From Acidobacteriota bacterium (GTDB lineage Bacteria > Acidobacteriota > Vicinamibacteria > Vicinamibacterales > UBA8438), in the NCBI GenBank assembly GCA_009838525.1, contig VXRJ01000034.1, forward strand, positions 235,945-299,944: a DNA stretch of 64,000 bases. The letters run 5' to 3'. The notes under the pieces were generated by a model. The model did no database searches. It was not told the DNA's origin and saw only the letters and a program-made list of their open reading frames with translations. Shown piece by piece: positions 6,893 through 15,088 of this stretch; within the stretch, counting starts at the first letter, position 1, and each line of letters starts with the position of its first letter. The translations under genes and the position numbers were made by a program.

Positions 6893-9544
6893 CTACTCGG
6901 TCCGCAACGCCACGATCGGGTCCACGCGTGTGGCCCGGCGAGCCGGGACGTAGCAGGCAAGCGCGGCAATGGCGAGCAGAAGTGTCGGGGCGAGCACGAG
7001 CGTCAGCGGATCGACCGGGCTGACCGCGTACAACATGCCGGCAATCAGACGCCCGAAGGCGACGACGAGCACGAGCCCCAGGACGATACCCGCAATGGCT
7101 GGTCTCAAGCCGCGGGCGAGGATCTCGCGGACGATGCCGTCGGACGTCGCACCGAGCGCCCGGCGGACACCGATGTCGCGCGTCTGGTGGCTCACGATGT
7201 ACGACAGCACGCCGTAGAGACCGACGGCGGCCAACACGAGCGCCAGCGCCGCGAAGCTGCCGAACAGCGCACCGGCGAGACGACGTTGCCAGATTCGATT
7301 CTCGACTCGACGGTCATAGGTCTGCACGTCCAGGAACGACTGGTTGGGATCCGTCTCCCCGACAATCGCCGTCGCCGCCCGGGCGATGATCATCGGATCG
7401 CCCCTGGTGCGAATGACGTAGTACGGACCCCTGGTCCCGACCTGGGCCTGCGCGCGATAGAGCTCGAATCCCGGCTCGCCGTCGAGCTCGTGGTGGAGTA
7501 CTGGGGCCGATACGCCGACCACCGTCCACCAGACATGCGGTCGCCCCGTGCTCTCGAGTTGCAGCCGTTGGCCGATTGGATCGCCACCGGGCCAGAGCCG
7601 GTCGGCGAGACGTTGGCTGACCACGGCCGTTGGAAGCGTGTCGAATCGGTCCCGATCGTCGAAGGCGCGTCCCCGGCGGATGGCGATGTCCATCACCTCG
7701 AAGTAGTCCGGTCCGACCGAGTGGTGGTTGACGTACGGATTTCTGACCTCATCGTCCGGACCTTGTCCGGTGACGCGTATGGCCACCGGCGCGCGCGGCG
7801 CGCCGCCCATCGGCAAGTTGTCGTCGAAGGTCACCGCCGTCACCCCGGGCAGCTCACGGAACCGCGACACGACACGATCGTGAAACGCACGCTCCTTCTC
7901 GAACGTGTCGTACGCCGCCCACCCCAACTCGACCCGAAACGTCAGCGTGTTCGCCGTGTCGAACCCGCGATCGACGCTAGTGAGGCGCCAGACGCTCTGC
8001 AGCATCAGGCTGGCGCCGGCGACGAGGACCACCGCGAGTGCGACCTCTCCCACGACGAGCAGCGTCCGCGGCAGACGGTGTTGGACGCCTTCTGACGATC
8101 CTCTTGTGCCCTCCTTAAGTGCGGCGTACGGCTGCTGCGAGGCGATACGGACCGCCGGCATGAGCCCGGTGACTAGTGCTGTCAGCACCGCGACGCTCAT
8201 GAGAAAAGCCGCCACGTGCACGTCCACGTCGATCTGCATCCACGGAGGAAGCTGGACCGGGACCAGCCTCGTCAGCACCCGAACGCCGGCGAGCGCCAGT
8301 ACCGCTCCCACGGCCGCGCCGCCAAGGGCGAGGACGATGCTGTCACCCTGGATTGCAGGGATGACGCGCCAGCGACCCGCTCCCAGGGCCGCGCGCTCGG
8401 CCATCTCACGGTGGCGCGCGATCGCGCGCGACAGCAGGAGGTTCGCCACGTTGGCGCACGCGACGGCCAGGACCAGCGCCACGGCGCCGAACAGCAGCAG
8501 CACGTACGGCCGGATCTGACCGGAGTACATTTCGCGAAGCGGGGTGACGCGAAAGCCGAGGCCGGCATTGGTGGCTGGGAATTCGCGCTCGAGCCGGTGC
8601 GCCAGGTCATCGATGGCGTCTCGCGCTCGCTCGAGGCCGACACCGGGCGCAAGGCGCGCAAGGACGTACCGCTCGCGGACGTCACGCCGCCGATACGACT
8701 GCGGGTCGGGCGCGATACCGGCGCTGCGGAAGAGATCGGAATGCGATGGAAAGTTGAACGCGGGCGGCATCACCCCGTGAATCGTGTAGCCGGGCGCGCC
8801 GTCGAGCGTCATCGATCGCCCGACGATATTCGGGTCCCGGTTGAACTTGCGCACCCACAGGCCGTGGCTGATGACGAGTCCGAAGCTGCGGGTGCGATCG
8901 AAGCTGGCGGGAAACGTCGATCCGACGAGCGGCTCGATCCCGAGCAGGCGAAAGAGATTATGGGTCGTGATCGTCGCTTGCAACTCTTCAGGTGTCCCGA
9001 AGCCGCTGGCGTTGTACATGCCCTGATCGGTGTACATCGCGGCGTCCTCGATCACCGGAAGCGCCAGCAGATCATCCAGCTCTGGCACTGCCAGCGCGCC
9101 GCCGTCCGCGTCGCCGCGGACGCTCGTCACGCGCACGAGCCGATCGGGCTCTCTGAACGGCGGATCCCGCAGCAGCAGACTGTTAATGGCGCTGAAAACG
9201 GCGGCGTTCGCGCCGATGCCGAGCGCCAGCGAGAGAATGGCAACGGCCGCGAACGCCGGGCGCTTGGCCAGGGACCGAATGCTGTCGCGGACGTCGCGAC
9301 CGAACTGGAGCCCGGACAGCCAGGCCCAACCGTCACGCACCGCGTCCTTGTGCGCTTCGACGCTGCCAAACTTGGCGCGCGCCCGTCGGCGCGCTTCCCG
9401 CGGGTCGACTCCCGTCTCGCGCACCAATCGCTCCGTTTCCATGTCGAGATGGAAGCGGAACTCCTCGTCCATCCGCTGCTCGGCCTCTTCACGAAACAGC
9501 AGACGGCGGAGAAGGGAGCGGGCGGCGCCCACCCACCGCATCAC
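6893..9544 (-). CDS. ADOP-type ABC permease (double MacB/FtsX, acidobacterial)
   Basis: An 883-residue membrane protein: a cytoplasmic N-terminal helical prefix (about 1-80, with MDEEFRFHLDMETERLVRE), a first transmembrane helix near residue 100 (AILSLALGIGANAAVFSAIN), a MacB-type periplasmic domain, three FtsX helices, then a second MacB domain and C-terminal FtsX helices with YIVSHQTRDIGVRRALGA. This duplicated permease without its own ATPase is the acidobacterial duplicated orphaned permease family. Such proteins probably act in export or envelope stress with an ATPase encoded elsewhere; cargo unknown. Its start overlaps the PadR stop by four bases (ATGA), so it is the second gene of a PadR-controlled operon. 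Confidence 0.95.
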   Translation of the reverse strand: MMRWVGAARSLLRRLLFREEAEQRMDEEFRFHLDMETERLVRETGVDPREARRRARAKFGSVEAHKDAVRDGWAWLSGLQFGRDVRDSIRSLAKRPAFAAVAILSLALGIGANAAVFSAINSLLLRDPPFREPDRLVRVTSVRGDADGGALAVPELDDLLALPVIEDAAMYTDQGMYNASGFGTPEELQATITTHNLFRLLGIEPLVGSTFPASFDRTRSFGLVISHGLWVRKFNRDPNIVGRSMTLDGAPGYTIHGVMPPAFNFPSHSDLFRSAGIAPDPQSYRRRDVRERYVLARLAPGVGLERARDAIDDLAHRLEREFPATNAGLGFRVTPLREMYSGQIRPYVLLLFGAVALVLAVACANVANLLLSRAIARHREMAERAALGAGRWRVIPAIQGDSIVLALGGAAVGAVLALAGVRVLTRLVPVQLPPWMQIDVDVHVAAFLMSVAVLTALVTGLMPAVRIASQQPYAALKEGTRGSSEGVQHRLPRTLLVVGEVALAVVLVAGASLMLQSVWRLTSVDRGFDTANTLTFRVELGWAAYDTFEKERAFHDRVVSRFRELPGVTAVTFDDNLPMGGAPRAPVAIRVTGQGPDDEVRNPYVNHHSVGPDYFEVMDIAIRRGRAFDDRDRFDTLPTAVVSQRLADRLWPGGDPIGQRLQLESTGRPHVWWTVVGVSAPVLHHELDGEPGFELYRAQAQVGTRGPYYVIRTRGDPMIIARAATAIVGETDPNQSFLDVQTYDRRVENRIWQRRLAGALFGSFAALALVLAAVGLYGVLSYIVSHQTRDIGVRRALGATSDGIVREILARGLRPAIAGIVLGLVLVVAFGRLIAGMLYAVSPVDPLTLVLAPTLLLAIAALACYVPARRATRVDPIVALRTE

Positions 9545-9876
9545 GTGCTCCGCAACACCGCGCTAAGGCCTTCCGCGAAGCGCTGCCAACTGTCGATCTC
9601 CTCGCCGAGCGCTCGCCGGCCCGACGGCATCAGCCGGTAGTAGCGCGCCCGCCTGTTGTTGTCCGTCGTTCCCCAGTCGCTGCGAATCAGCCCCTGCTTC
9701 TCGAGGCGCTGGAGGGCCGGATACAGCGAGCCCTGGTTGACCTCCAGCACCCCCGAGGACATCTGCTGGATCCGTTGGCCAATGCCCCAACCGTGCATCG
9801 GCCCAAGCGAGAGTGTTTTCAGGATCACCAAGTCGAGGGAGCCTCGAAGGTCGTCCCTCTGGGGGCGAAGGGTCAC
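9541..9876 (-). CDS. PadR-family transcriptional regulator of the ADOP operon
   Basis: A 111-residue winged-helix regulator: LRGSLDLVILKTLSLGPMHGWGI helix region, VNQGSLYPALQRLEKQGLI recognition helix and the wing ARYYRLMPSGRRAL, with a short C-terminal dimerisation helix. PadR proteins repress neighbouring transporter genes until an effector binds. The strong Shine-Dalgarno AAGGAGG (minus strand, 9888-9882) decides the start: GTG at 9882 overlaps it, while GTG at 9876 lies five bases after it, so 9876 is chosen. A promoter and palindrome lie directly upstream (9930-9966). Stop codon overlaps the permease start. Confidence 0.92.
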   Translation of the reverse strand: MTLRPQRDDLRGSLDLVILKTLSLGPMHGWGIGQRIQQMSSGVLEVNQGSLYPALQRLEKQGLIRSDWGTTDNNRRARYYRLMPSGRRALGEEIDSWQRFAEGLSAVLRST

Positions 9877-9929
9877 GGTCACCTCCTTGCCGCGTCTCCC
9901 AGCGCCGCCGTACAGTTTCTTCTAGCCAT

Positions 9930-9966
9930 CTAGAGGAACAATAGCCAGAGCTCCTCTAGCTGTCAA
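9930..9966 (-). promoter_or_regulatory. PadR-ADOP promoter with perfect palindrome
   Basis: On the minus strand TTGACA (9966-9961) is followed after 17 bases by TATTGT (9943-9938). A perfect inverted repeat CTAGAGGA-N14-TCCTCTAG (9930-9937 and 9952-9959) begins just after the -35 and ends just past the -10. This layout is that of an autorepressor site, with PadR as the inferred ligand. A third CTAG sits at 9922-9925. Confidence 0.65.
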
Positions 9967-10002
9967 CAGGACGCTAGGAACGCGCAGGAGACAATACGCG
10001 CG

Positions 10003-10479
10003 ATGGAAATCGAACCCTACGACGACTCCAGGCTTGATGCGGTGGTTCGGCTATCGCTGCGAGCCTGGGAACCCGTCTTCGAGTCCATCGAGAAGGCGAT
10101 GGGCGCCGACATCTTTCGCGAGCAGCATCCGGACTGGCGCGTGACCCAGCGGAGCGCGGTCGAATCCGTCTGCTCGCAGGAGGATTGCCACGTCTGGGTC
10201 GCCTTGGAGGGCTTCCAGACGGTGGGATTCGTCGCCCTGAAGCTTCACCCCGAGGAGCGCATGGGCGAGATCTACATGATCGCCGTGGATCCCGATTTCC
10301 AGCGGCGGGGAATCGCGGCGGCACTCACCAGGCACTCGCTTGCCTGGTTCAAGGAGGCCGGCATGACGACCGTGGTGGTGGATACCGGAGGAGACCCAGG
10401 GCATGCTCCGGCCCGCCGAACCTACGAGTCTGCGGGCTTCCGCCGGGTCCCGATCGCGAGGTACTTCAAGAAGTTGTGA
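10003..10479 (+). CDS. GNAT-family N-acetyltransferase
   Basis: A 158-residue cytoplasmic enzyme. The acetyl-CoA-binding motif A is clear: IYMIAVDPDFQRRGIAAAL around residues 90-108, containing Q-R-R-G-I-A. The N-terminal IEPYDDSRLDAVVRLSLRAW and the terminal RRTYESAGFRRVPIARYFK are typical of single-domain GNATs that acetylate a small amine or a protein N-terminus. The substrate cannot be deduced. It stands alone between the PadR-ADOP operon (divergent) and an ankyrin gene 76 bases downstream. Confidence 0.9.
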   Translation: MEIEPYDDSRLDAVVRLSLRAWEPVFESIEKAMGADIFREQHPDWRVTQRSAVESVCSQEDCHVWVALEGFQTVGFVALKLHPEERMGEIYMIAVDPDFQRRGIAAALTRHSLAWFKEAGMTTVVVDTGGDPGHAPARRTYESAGFRRVPIARYFKKL

Positions 10480-10555
10480 GCACGGGCGCTGAGAGGGCTA
10501 CCCCTGCCGCGAGGTTACCGCTATAGTGCTTCGCACAATACCGAAAGGGCATGGC

Positions 10556-12178
10556 ATGATACCGAAGATGTTCGCCACAGTTCGGTTGCTCATCACCGTT
10601 TGCCTGCTCGTCGCAGCCGGTGTGGCGACAGTGGCGGCCCAGGCCCCGGACCTGCGTCTCGTGACGGCGGTGGCGGACCAGGATCGAGGCGCCGTGTTCG
10701 CCCTGCTCGACGAGGGAGTGGACGTCAACCTGGCGCGGGCGGACGGCGCGACGGCGCTGCTTTGGGCGGCGCACCTCGACGACTTGGAGGTCGCCGAGCG
10801 GCTGATCGCGGCCGGCGCCGACGTCAACGCAGCGGACGACCATGGCGTCACGCCGCTGGAGCGCGCGGCGGAGAACGCCAGCCTCCCGATGATCGAGGTG
10901 CTTCTGGCCGCCGGGGCGCACGCGAACGCAGCCCAGGAGAGCGGCCTGACGCCGCTCATGACGGCGGCGCGGACCGGCGATCCTGCGATCGTCCGCGCCC
11001 TGCTCGACGCCGGCGCGAACGTCGACGCCCTCGTGCACGCCACGCGCAGCACGGCGCTGATGTGGGCGGTGTCGGAACCGCACCCGTCCATCGTCCGCCT
11101 GCTGCTCGACGCCGGCGCCGATCCGTCGGCATCGACCGTCAAGGGGTTCACGCCGCTGATGTTCGCCGCCAGCAACGGCGACGTCGAGACGGCGCGCGGG
11201 CTGGTAGCGGCGGGCGCCGACATCAATGCTCCGAGCGCGGACGGGACGCACCTGTTGCCGTTCACCATCGTGGGTGGCCAGGCCGACTTCGCGATGTTCC
11301 TGATCGAGGAGGGGGCCGATCCGAACGGGACGATGAACGGTGTTCCGGCGCTTCACGCGGCGTCGGGCGGAGTCGGCACGTGGCTGCTCGACTGGTATCG
11401 CCGGCATGGCCGCGGCGGACTGTACCGCCGGCCGGGCGCCGCCCGTCTCAGCGGTCAGGCGAGGCTGCCGATCGTGCGCGCGCTGCTGGATCGGGGCGCC
11501 GACCCGAACGGCCGGATCGCGTCGTCCGCGATGATCATGAGCTACATCGGCTACCCGAAGAAGGGCGCGTTCGAGCCGTTCGCCTGCGGAACCGGCGATC
11601 TGCGCGGCGCCACACCGCTCTGGGTCGCCGCCTTCGACATGAACGGCGCCGGCGGTCAGGTGTTCAGCCGCGGCGCGAGCCGGACGTCCAGCGGCGTCGA
11701 GATCCTCGAGACCCTGCTCGCGGCGGGCGCGGATCAGCACCTGACGACGGACGACGGCACCACGCCGCTGATGGCGGCGGCCGGGCTGGGCCGCGCCACG
11801 TACACGCCGCGCGAGCCGCGTGGCGTCCGGTCGCCCAGCGCCGAGGCGGCGGTCGAGCTGCTGGTGGAGGCGGGCGGCGACATCAACGCCGTCAACGAGG
11901 CGGACTTCACCGCGCTGCACGGCGCCGCGTTCCGCGGCCTGAACGAGGTGATCGAGTATCTCGTCGCACAGGGCGCCGACATCGACGCGCGCGACTTCCG
12001 CGGCCGCACTGCCTACCGGATGGCGGAAGGCTCGAAGCAGTCGTTCCAGTTCCAGAGCTGGCCCGAAACCGCGGCCCTGCTCGCGGAGTTGGGTGCAAAC
12101 ACCCGGCTCGGCATTCCGGGCACGGTGCAGGAGCGCTTGCGCGACGTCCCGGCCTTCGTGGAAAACGACCAGCCCTGA
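10556..12178 (+). CDS. Exported ankyrin-repeat protein
   Basis: A 540-residue protein with a Sec signal (residues 1-30, VRLLITVCLLVAAGVATVAAQ) followed by about ten ankyrin repeats, e.g. DGATALLWAAHLDDLEVAERL, SGLTPLMTAARTGD and KGFTPLMFAASNGDVETARGL. It resembles the ankyrin proteins of modules a, b and c but is not next to a DUF1592/DUF1552 pair here; instead two TonB-dependent receptors follow. Ankyrin domains bind proteins, so a scaffold or partner role in the periplasm is inferred. ATG 10556 is used because a -10-like TATAGT at 10522-10527 overlaps the alternative GTG at 10526 and GAAAGGG lies before 10556. Confidence 0.88.
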   Translation: MIPKMFATVRLLITVCLLVAAGVATVAAQAPDLRLVTAVADQDRGAVFALLDEGVDVNLARADGATALLWAAHLDDLEVAERLIAAGADVNAADDHGVTPLERAAENASLPMIEVLLAAGAHANAAQESGLTPLMTAARTGDPAIVRALLDAGANVDALVHATRSTALMWAVSEPHPSIVRLLLDAGADPSASTVKGFTPLMFAASNGDVETARGLVAAGADINAPSADGTHLLPFTIVGGQADFAMFLIEEGADPNGTMNGVPALHAASGGVGTWLLDWYRRHGRGGLYRRPGAARLSGQARLPIVRALLDRGADPNGRIASSAMIMSYIGYPKKGAFEPFACGTGDLRGATPLWVAAFDMNGAGGQVFSRGASRTSSGVEILETLLAAGADQHLTTDDGTTPLMAAAGLGRATYTPREPRGVRSPSAEAAVELLVEAGGDINAVNEADFTALHGAAFRGLNEVIEYLVAQGADIDARDFRGRTAYRMAEGSKQSFQFQSWPETAALLAELGANTRLGIPGTVQERLRDVPAFVENDQP

Positions 12179-12250
12179 TCCGGCCGGCCAACGCGGGCCC
12201 GCACGTTCCCTATCGCCATGTCGCTATCCGACGGAAGGAAGCGCGAAGAC

Positions 12251-15040
12251 ATGGACGCCGCCCGACGTTCGGCTCTTCTGGTCCTGCTTGCATTCTGCAC
12301 AGTGTGGTTGGCAGCGGGAAGCGCTGCCGCCCAGGACGCGACGCTCTCCGGGACCGTCACCGACACGACCGGGGCCGTACTGCCCGGCGTCACCGTGGAG
12401 GCGCGTGACGCGGCCGGCGGTCCGCCGCACATCGTGGTCACCGATGGTTCCGGCATGTTCACGATCTCCGTGCCGCCCGGCGCCTACGACGTGACGTTCA
12501 CGCTGCCCGGTTTCCACGCGGCGACGCGCGGCGCCGTGGCGGTTAGCGCGGGGGCGACGGCGACCGTCGACATGGAGCTGGTGGTCGAACTCGAGGAGCG
12601 GGTGGTCGTGGTCGGCAGCCGCGCCCAGCCTCGGTCGGTCACCGAATCACCAGTCCCAATCGACGCCATCCCGTTCGAGGAGGTGGCGAGGCAGGGGGCA
12701 ACCACTCTCGACTACCAGTTGAGAAACCTGGTTCCCTCGTTCAATGTCGCCACGCATCCGATCAGCGGCGCCGCTTCGCTGGTGCGGCCGGCCAGCCTGC
12801 GCAATCTCGCGCACGACCACACGCTGGTGCTCGTCAACGGCAAGCGCCGCCATCGCTCGGCAATTCTCGTCTGGTTCGGGGGCGTGACGGACGGGACGCA
12901 GGGGCCGGATATCTCCACCATCCCGGCGATCGCCCTGCGGCAGGTTGAAGTGCTGCGCGACGGTGCCTCGGCGCAGTACGGCTCGGACGCCATCGCCGGG
13001 GTGATGAACTTCCTGCTCAAGGACAGCCGCAGCGGAGGCAGTCTCGAGTTCGATACGGGAACCTACCGTGCGGGCGATGGCGACGCGTACCGCGTGGCCG
13101 GCAACGTCGGGCTGCCGCTCGGTGACACAGGCTTCGCCAACCTAAGCCTGGAGTACGGCAATGCCGGCCCAACAGACCGCAGCGTGCAGCGCGCCGATGC
13201 GGCGGCGCTCATCGCGGCCGGCAACACCGCCGTGGCCGACCCGGCGCAGCCGTGGGGCAACACGACCAGCGAGGATGACCTCAAGCTGTTCGGCAACTTC
13301 GGGCACCTGTATTCGAATGGCCTGCAGCTCTATGGTCACGCGAACTATGCCAACCGGACCTCCGACCAGGGGTTCTACTTCCGAAACCCCAACACGCGAG
13401 CCAATATTTTCAGTCTCGACAGCGGCAGAACGCTGCTGGTCGGGGACGTACTCGACGCGCGCGACGGCATCCGGGACGGTACGGCGGGCTGCCCTACGGT
13501 GGCGATTACCGCCCACCGGCCGGACCCGGCCGCGCTGGGGCGGGTTTTCGACGACCCGAACTGCTTCACCTTTCAGGAGATAGCCCCGGGCGGGTTCACG
13601 CCGTCGTACAGCGGAGTCATCACCGACCTGTCGGCGGTCGCCGGCGTGCGGCGCGTCGCAGAGAATGGCCTTACCTGGGACGCCAGCGCCAGCTACGGCG
13701 CGCACGAGGCCGACTTCTTCATCTTCAACACCGTCAATGCGTCGCTTGGCCCGGCGAGCCCGCGCGACTTCGATCCGGGCCTCTACCGGCAGGCGGAGGT
13801 CAACCTCAACGTCGACGTCTCCTACGCCGCGTCCGACGTAGTCCACTTGGCCGGAGGGGCCGAGTGGCGGGACGAGCGTTTCACGATCGGCGCCGGCGAA
13901 CGGCCCTCGTGGGAAGTCGGACCCTACGCGGCGCAGGGCTTCGTCTCCGGTTCCAATGGCTTTCCGGGTTTCCCCGACTACACGGCCGGAACCTGGACCC
14001 GGGCGAATGTCGCCCTCTATGGGGACGTCGAGCTGCGCGGACGGGATGACCGCTGGACTCTCGGCGGGGCGTTGCGCGTCGAGCGCTTCGACGTCTTCGG
14101 CGCGACGACGAACGGCAAGCTGTCAGCCCGCTACCGGCTGGCCGACGCGGTGTCCGTGCGCGGCGGGGTCAGCACCGGGTTCCGCGCGCCGACGCCCGGC
14201 CAGCAGAACACGTTCAACGTGCAGTCGACCATCAATCCCGAGACGCTGGACCTCGTCGACAGCGCCACCGTGCCGTCCACCTACCGGGCCGCGCAGCTCC
14301 GGGGCGGCCAGCCGCTCGGCCCCGAGACGTCGGCCAACACGACGGCCGGAATGGTATTTGACACCGGACCCTTCACGCTGACAGCCGACTACTTCCAGGT
14401 GGACGTCACCGATCGCCTCGCGCTGTCGCAGAACTTCACCCTCGAAGCCGACGAGCGCGCGCTGCTCCTGTCCGAAGGCATTACGTCGGCCCGGACCCTG
14501 GCCTTCTTCCGGTTCTTCATCAACGACTTCTCGACGCGGACGCGGGGGATCGACGTCGTCTCGACTTATGCGCCGCCGGCCCTGGGCGGCGGCACCATTT
14601 TCAGCTTCGCCCTGAACCACACCGACACGGAGGTAACGGAGGAATCGGACCTGCTGGGCCCCGGCGACGTGCTTGCCATAGAGCGGGGCGTGCCGGAGAC
14701 CCGCTGGAACGTCGCCGTCAACCAGCGCCTGGGCCGGGTCGGCCTGCTGGGTCGGGTGCACCGCTACGGGTCATGGGTCGACCATCTCGACGCGCGGTCG
14801 GTGCGAGGGGCCGAGGCGCCCGCGCTCGCCGGCCGGTTCATCGTCGACCTCGAAGCGACCATCCCCCTTGCCCCCGACGTGTCGCTCGCGGTGGGCGGCC
14901 AGAATGTGTTGAATACCTTCTCGGACCGTATGGACCTGTTCGCCACGCAGTTCGGCCTCCCTTACAGCCAGTTCACGCCGTGGGGCTTCAGCGGCGGGTA
15001 CTACTACGCGCGCGTGAACTACGCCTGGCGCGGGCGGTAA
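12251..15040 (+). CDS. TonB-dependent receptor with carboxypeptidase-regulatory domain (copy 1)
   Basis: A 929-residue outer-membrane receptor: Sec signal (1-29), a carboxypeptidase-regulatory-like beta domain (LSGTVTDTTGAVLPGVTVEA to about residue 110), a TonB-box-like ERVVVVGSRAQPRS, the plug (VLVNGKRRHRSAI; EVLRDGASAQYGSDAIAGVM) and a C-terminal 22-strand barrel ending GGYYYARVNYAWRGR. It should import a substrate too large for porins, using energy from TonB/ExbBD encoded elsewhere. ATG 12251 has GGAAGGAAG upstream and starts the signal peptide; 12218 adds an unconserved stretch. Followed after 48 bases by a paralogue of the same length and architecture, so the pair arose by tandem duplication. 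Confidence 0.93.
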   Translation: MDAARRSALLVLLAFCTVWLAAGSAAAQDATLSGTVTDTTGAVLPGVTVEARDAAGGPPHIVVTDGSGMFTISVPPGAYDVTFTLPGFHAATRGAVAVSAGATATVDMELVVELEERVVVVGSRAQPRSVTESPVPIDAIPFEEVARQGATTLDYQLRNLVPSFNVATHPISGAASLVRPASLRNLAHDHTLVLVNGKRRHRSAILVWFGGVTDGTQGPDISTIPAIALRQVEVLRDGASAQYGSDAIAGVMNFLLKDSRSGGSLEFDTGTYRAGDGDAYRVAGNVGLPLGDTGFANLSLEYGNAGPTDRSVQRADAAALIAAGNTAVADPAQPWGNTTSEDDLKLFGNFGHLYSNGLQLYGHANYANRTSDQGFYFRNPNTRANIFSLDSGRTLLVGDVLDARDGIRDGTAGCPTVAITAHRPDPAALGRVFDDPNCFTFQEIAPGGFTPSYSGVITDLSAVAGVRRVAENGLTWDASASYGAHEADFFIFNTVNASLGPASPRDFDPGLYRQAEVNLNVDVSYAASDVVHLAGGAEWRDERFTIGAGERPSWEVGPYAAQGFVSGSNGFPGFPDYTAGTWTRANVALYGDVELRGRDDRWTLGGALRVERFDVFGATTNGKLSARYRLADAVSVRGGVSTGFRAPTPGQQNTFNVQSTINPETLDLVDSATVPSTYRAAQLRGGQPLGPETSANTTAGMVFDTGPFTLTADYFQVDVTDRLALSQNFTLEADERALLLSEGITSARTLAFFRFFINDFSTRTRGIDVVSTYAPPALGGGTIFSFALNHTDTEVTEESDLLGPGDVLAIERGVPETRWNVAVNQRLGRVGLLGRVHRYGSWVDHLDARSVRGAEAPALAGRFIVDLEATIPLAPDVSLAVGGQNVLNTFSDRMDLFATQFGLPYSQFTPWGFSGGYYYARVNYAWRGR

Positions 15041-15088
15041 GGCCGGCGCCGGGAAGTCGGAACACATCGTGTCAGGAGCTCAACGCCT

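Noticed and set aside
10551..10559. Mini-ORF ATG-GCA-TGA overlapping the ankyrin start
   Set aside because: Two codons only; an upstream regulatory ORF cannot be supported from sequence.
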